Shown here one piece after another: positions 62,622 to 64,000 of a stretch of DNA of 64,000 nt. Below the pieces are notes generated by a model. It saw nothing but the letters and a program-made list of their open reading frames with translations, had not been told where the DNA came from and did not search any database. How positions within the stretch are numbered: the first letter of the stretch is position 1; every line of letters starts with the position of its first letter. This DNA is from Demequina subtropica. Its GTDB lineage: Bacteria; Actinomycetota; Actinomycetes; Actinomycetales; Demequinaceae. A program made the translations under genes and the position numbers. Location of the stretch: NCBI RefSeq assembly GCF_000971235.1, contig NZ_BBMB01000002.1:62001-126000 (forward strand). Direction: 5' to 3'.

Positions 62622-63779
62622 GTGCGCTGCGCCTACTACGACTCGGGGGTGTGCCGCTCGTGCACCCTCATCGAGACGGCGCATGACGTCCAGGTCGCGG
62701 ACAAGCAGGCGCACCTCGAGGCGCTGCTGAGCGAGGCTATCGGCGAGCGCGCGGGCGGCATCGCCTGGGAGGCGCCGCTCATGAGCGCCGAGCAGGGCTT
62801 CCGCACCAAGGCGAAGATGGTGGTGGGCGGCACGATGGACGCCCCGACCATCGGCATCCTGGACGATGCGGGCCACGGCGTCGACCTGCGCGGGTGCCCG
62901 CTCTATCCCGAGCCTCTGGCCGCATCGTTCCCCGTGCTCGCGCGCTTCGTTCAGGTGGCGCGGCTCGAGCCCTACGACGTCCCGGCGCGTCGCGGCGAGC
63001 TCAAGAACGTCATCGTCACCCTCGCGCCGAACGGCGAGCTGATGGCCCGCCTGGTGCTGCGCTCGACCGAGGCGCTCACCCGCATCCAGAAGCACCTGCC
63101 GTGGCTCCTCGACGAGCTCCCGAGCCTCGCCGTGGTGACCGCCAACATCCTTCCCGAGCACAAGGCCGTGGTCGAAGGGGAGCGGGAGATCGTGCTCACC
63201 GAGCGCGCGTCGCTCGCGATGGAGATGGGCGAGGTGGTCCTCCACCTGCGCCCGCAGAGCTTCTTCCAGACCAACACAGCGATCGCGCGCGAGCTCTACG
63301 CGCAGGTGGCCGGCTGGGTGGACGATGCCGCGCCCACCACCGTGTGGGACCTCTACTGCGGCGTGGGCGGCTTCGCGCTGCACTGCCTGGCGGGCGGCCG
63401 GGCCGTCGTGGGCGTCGAGGTGAGCGAGCAGGCGATCGAGAGCGCGCGGCTCAGCGCCGAGGAGCTCGGGCGCGCCGGGCGCGAGGGCGCGGACGATGCG
63501 GTGTTCGTCGCCGCGGATGCGACCGCCTGGGCGCTCGCGCAGGAGCTGGTGCCCGACGTCGTGATCGTGAACCCGCCGCGGCGGGGGATCGGGGCGGAGC
63601 TCGCGGGGTGGCTTGAGGCGTCCGGGGCCGGGACCGTGGTCTACTCGAGCTGCAACGCGGTCACGCTCGCCAAGGACCTGGCGGCGATGCCGTCGCTGCG
63701 ACCCGTGCGCGGGCGGCTGCTCGACATGTTCCCCCATACCTCGCACTACGAGGCCGTGGTGCTGCTCCAGCGAGGCTGA
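62622..63779 (+). CDS. 23S rRNA (uracil-C5)-methyltransferase, RlmC/RlmCD-like
   Basis: TrmA-family RNA m5U methyltransferase of 385 residues. N-terminal cysteines (VRCAYYDSGVCRSC and RGCPLYP) form a 4Fe-4S site. The catalytic part has FFQTNTAIARELYAQV, SAM-binding DLYCGVGGFAL and VNPPRRG, and the nucleophilic Cys in YSSCNAVTLAKDL. No TRAM domain is present, which favours RlmC (U747) over RlmD. GTG at 62622 lies 6 nt after TACACT (leaderless pattern), 26 bases after the preceding gene. Confidence 0.9.
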   Translation: MRCAYYDSGVCRSCTLIETAHDVQVADKQAHLEALLSEAIGERAGGIAWEAPLMSAEQGFRTKAKMVVGGTMDAPTIGILDDAGHGVDLRGCPLYPEPLAASFPVLARFVQVARLEPYDVPARRGELKNVIVTLAPNGELMARLVLRSTEALTRIQKHLPWLLDELPSLAVVTANILPEHKAVVEGEREIVLTERASLAMEMGEVVLHLRPQSFFQTNTAIARELYAQVAGWVDDAAPTTVWDLYCGVGGFALHCLAGGRAVVGVEVSEQAIESARLSAEELGRAGREGADDAVFVAADATAWALAQELVPDVVIVNPPRRGIGAELAGWLEASGAGTVVYSSCNAVTLAKDLAAMPSLRPVRGRLLDMFPHTSHYEAVVLLQRG

Positions 63780-63783
63780 GACG

Positions 63784-63821
63784 CGACGATGCCCCCGGGG
63801 TCCTTCCCGAGGGCATCGTCG
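63784..63821. terminator. Terminator between the rRNA methyltransferase gene and greA
   Basis: Arms CGACGATGCCC and GGGCATCGTCG, continued by CGGG/CCCG across one C-A mismatch, with a 6-nt loop. It lies between convergent genes. GACGATGC and GCATCGTC occupy the two arms. Confidence 0.8.
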
Positions 63822-63836
63822 AAGCGTGCGAGGGTG

Positions 63837-64000
63837 TCAGCCGTTGAACGGCTCCGCGGCGACCACCTTGACGGAGATCTCCTTGCCGTTGGGCGCCACG
63901 TAGGACGTCTCATCGCCGGCGACGTGGCCGAGCAGCGCGGCGCCCAGCGGGGACTCGGCGCTGAAGACGTCGAGGTCGGTGCCCTCGGCGATCTCGCGCG
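63837..64000 (-). CDS. greA: Transcription elongation factor GreA, C-terminal part
   Basis: The last ~54 codons of greA enter from the right edge: VFSAESPLGAALLGHVAGDE followed by YVAPNGKEISVKVVAAEPF, the conserved FKBP-like C-terminal domain that docks on RNA polymerase. The stop is at 63839-63837. The coiled-coil N-terminal domain is outside the window. Confidence 0.93.
   Translation of the reverse strand, partial: REIAEGTDLDVFSAESPLGAALLGHVAGDETSYVAPNGKEISVKVVAAEPFNG

Overview
The window is a 64 kb piece of a high-GC (about 70%) actinobacterial chromosome. The gene order (pmt / rsmI-metG-tatD-Rpf-like-rsmA-ispE; glmU-prs-rplY-pth; mfd-mazG-eno-ftsB-DUF501-ppx; greA) is the conserved housekeeping order of Micrococcales, and the protein sequences look closest to the Cellulomonadaceae/Demequinaceae side of that order. 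The species cannot be fixed from sequence alone. GTG starts, 4-nt ATGA overlaps and leaderless promoters (a TANNNT box 6-7 nt before the start codon) are common.

Layout. 1-16.6 kb: a partial protein O-mannosyltransferase, then a two-gene surface-protein insertion (zinc-ribbon/PASTA-like protein and a 1642-residue VWA protein), rsmI, a membrane protein, a VanY-type carboxypeptidase with a candidate leader peptide, metG, tatD, a G5/transglycosylase protein with a Crp-type operator, rsmA and ispE. 16.6-28.5 kb: mscL, a TetR regulator, tRNA-Gln, glmU-prs, an ECF sigma factor with a partner membrane protein, a membrane pyrophosphatase with a glycosyltransferase, a DUF1206 protein, rplY and pth. 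28.5-40 kb (more accessory): a beta-phosphoglucomutase/GH65 phosphorylase pair, a polar amino-acid ABC transporter, and an S-adenosylhomocysteine (SAH) locus in which an unusual SAH-hydrolase-like gene, an amidohydrolase and a cupin diverge from luxS-mtn. 40-49 kb: mfd, a lipoprotein, mazG, eno, a FtsB/DivIC-like gene, DUF501, ppx, tRNA-Leu(UAA) and yaeQ. 49.5-51.7 kb: a PadR-controlled ABC efflux operon. 51.7-58.5 kb: a MetF-like gene and a complete fructose PTS operon (fruR-fruK-fruA-ptsH-ptsI) whose fruA carries an in-frame TAA. 58.7-64 kb: a Bax1-like protein, a small membrane protein divergent from HxlR, msrA, an AI-2E protein, an rRNA uracil methyltransferase and partial greA.

The signals I rate highest are: (1) a 9-bp motif GGACGATGC/GCATCGTCC occurring at least 35 times on both strands, often at the cost of using rare codons; (2) three dispersed 98-100 bp imperfect palindromes with the same arms; (3) the SAH locus, which combines a nucleosidase/LuxS route with a possible deaminase plus S-inosylhomocysteine-hydrolase route; (4) the nonsense codon splitting fruA; (5) -10 boxes built on the TAG stop codon of the preceding gene; (6) a giant VWA protein carrying an apparently dead SGNH-hydrolase domain.
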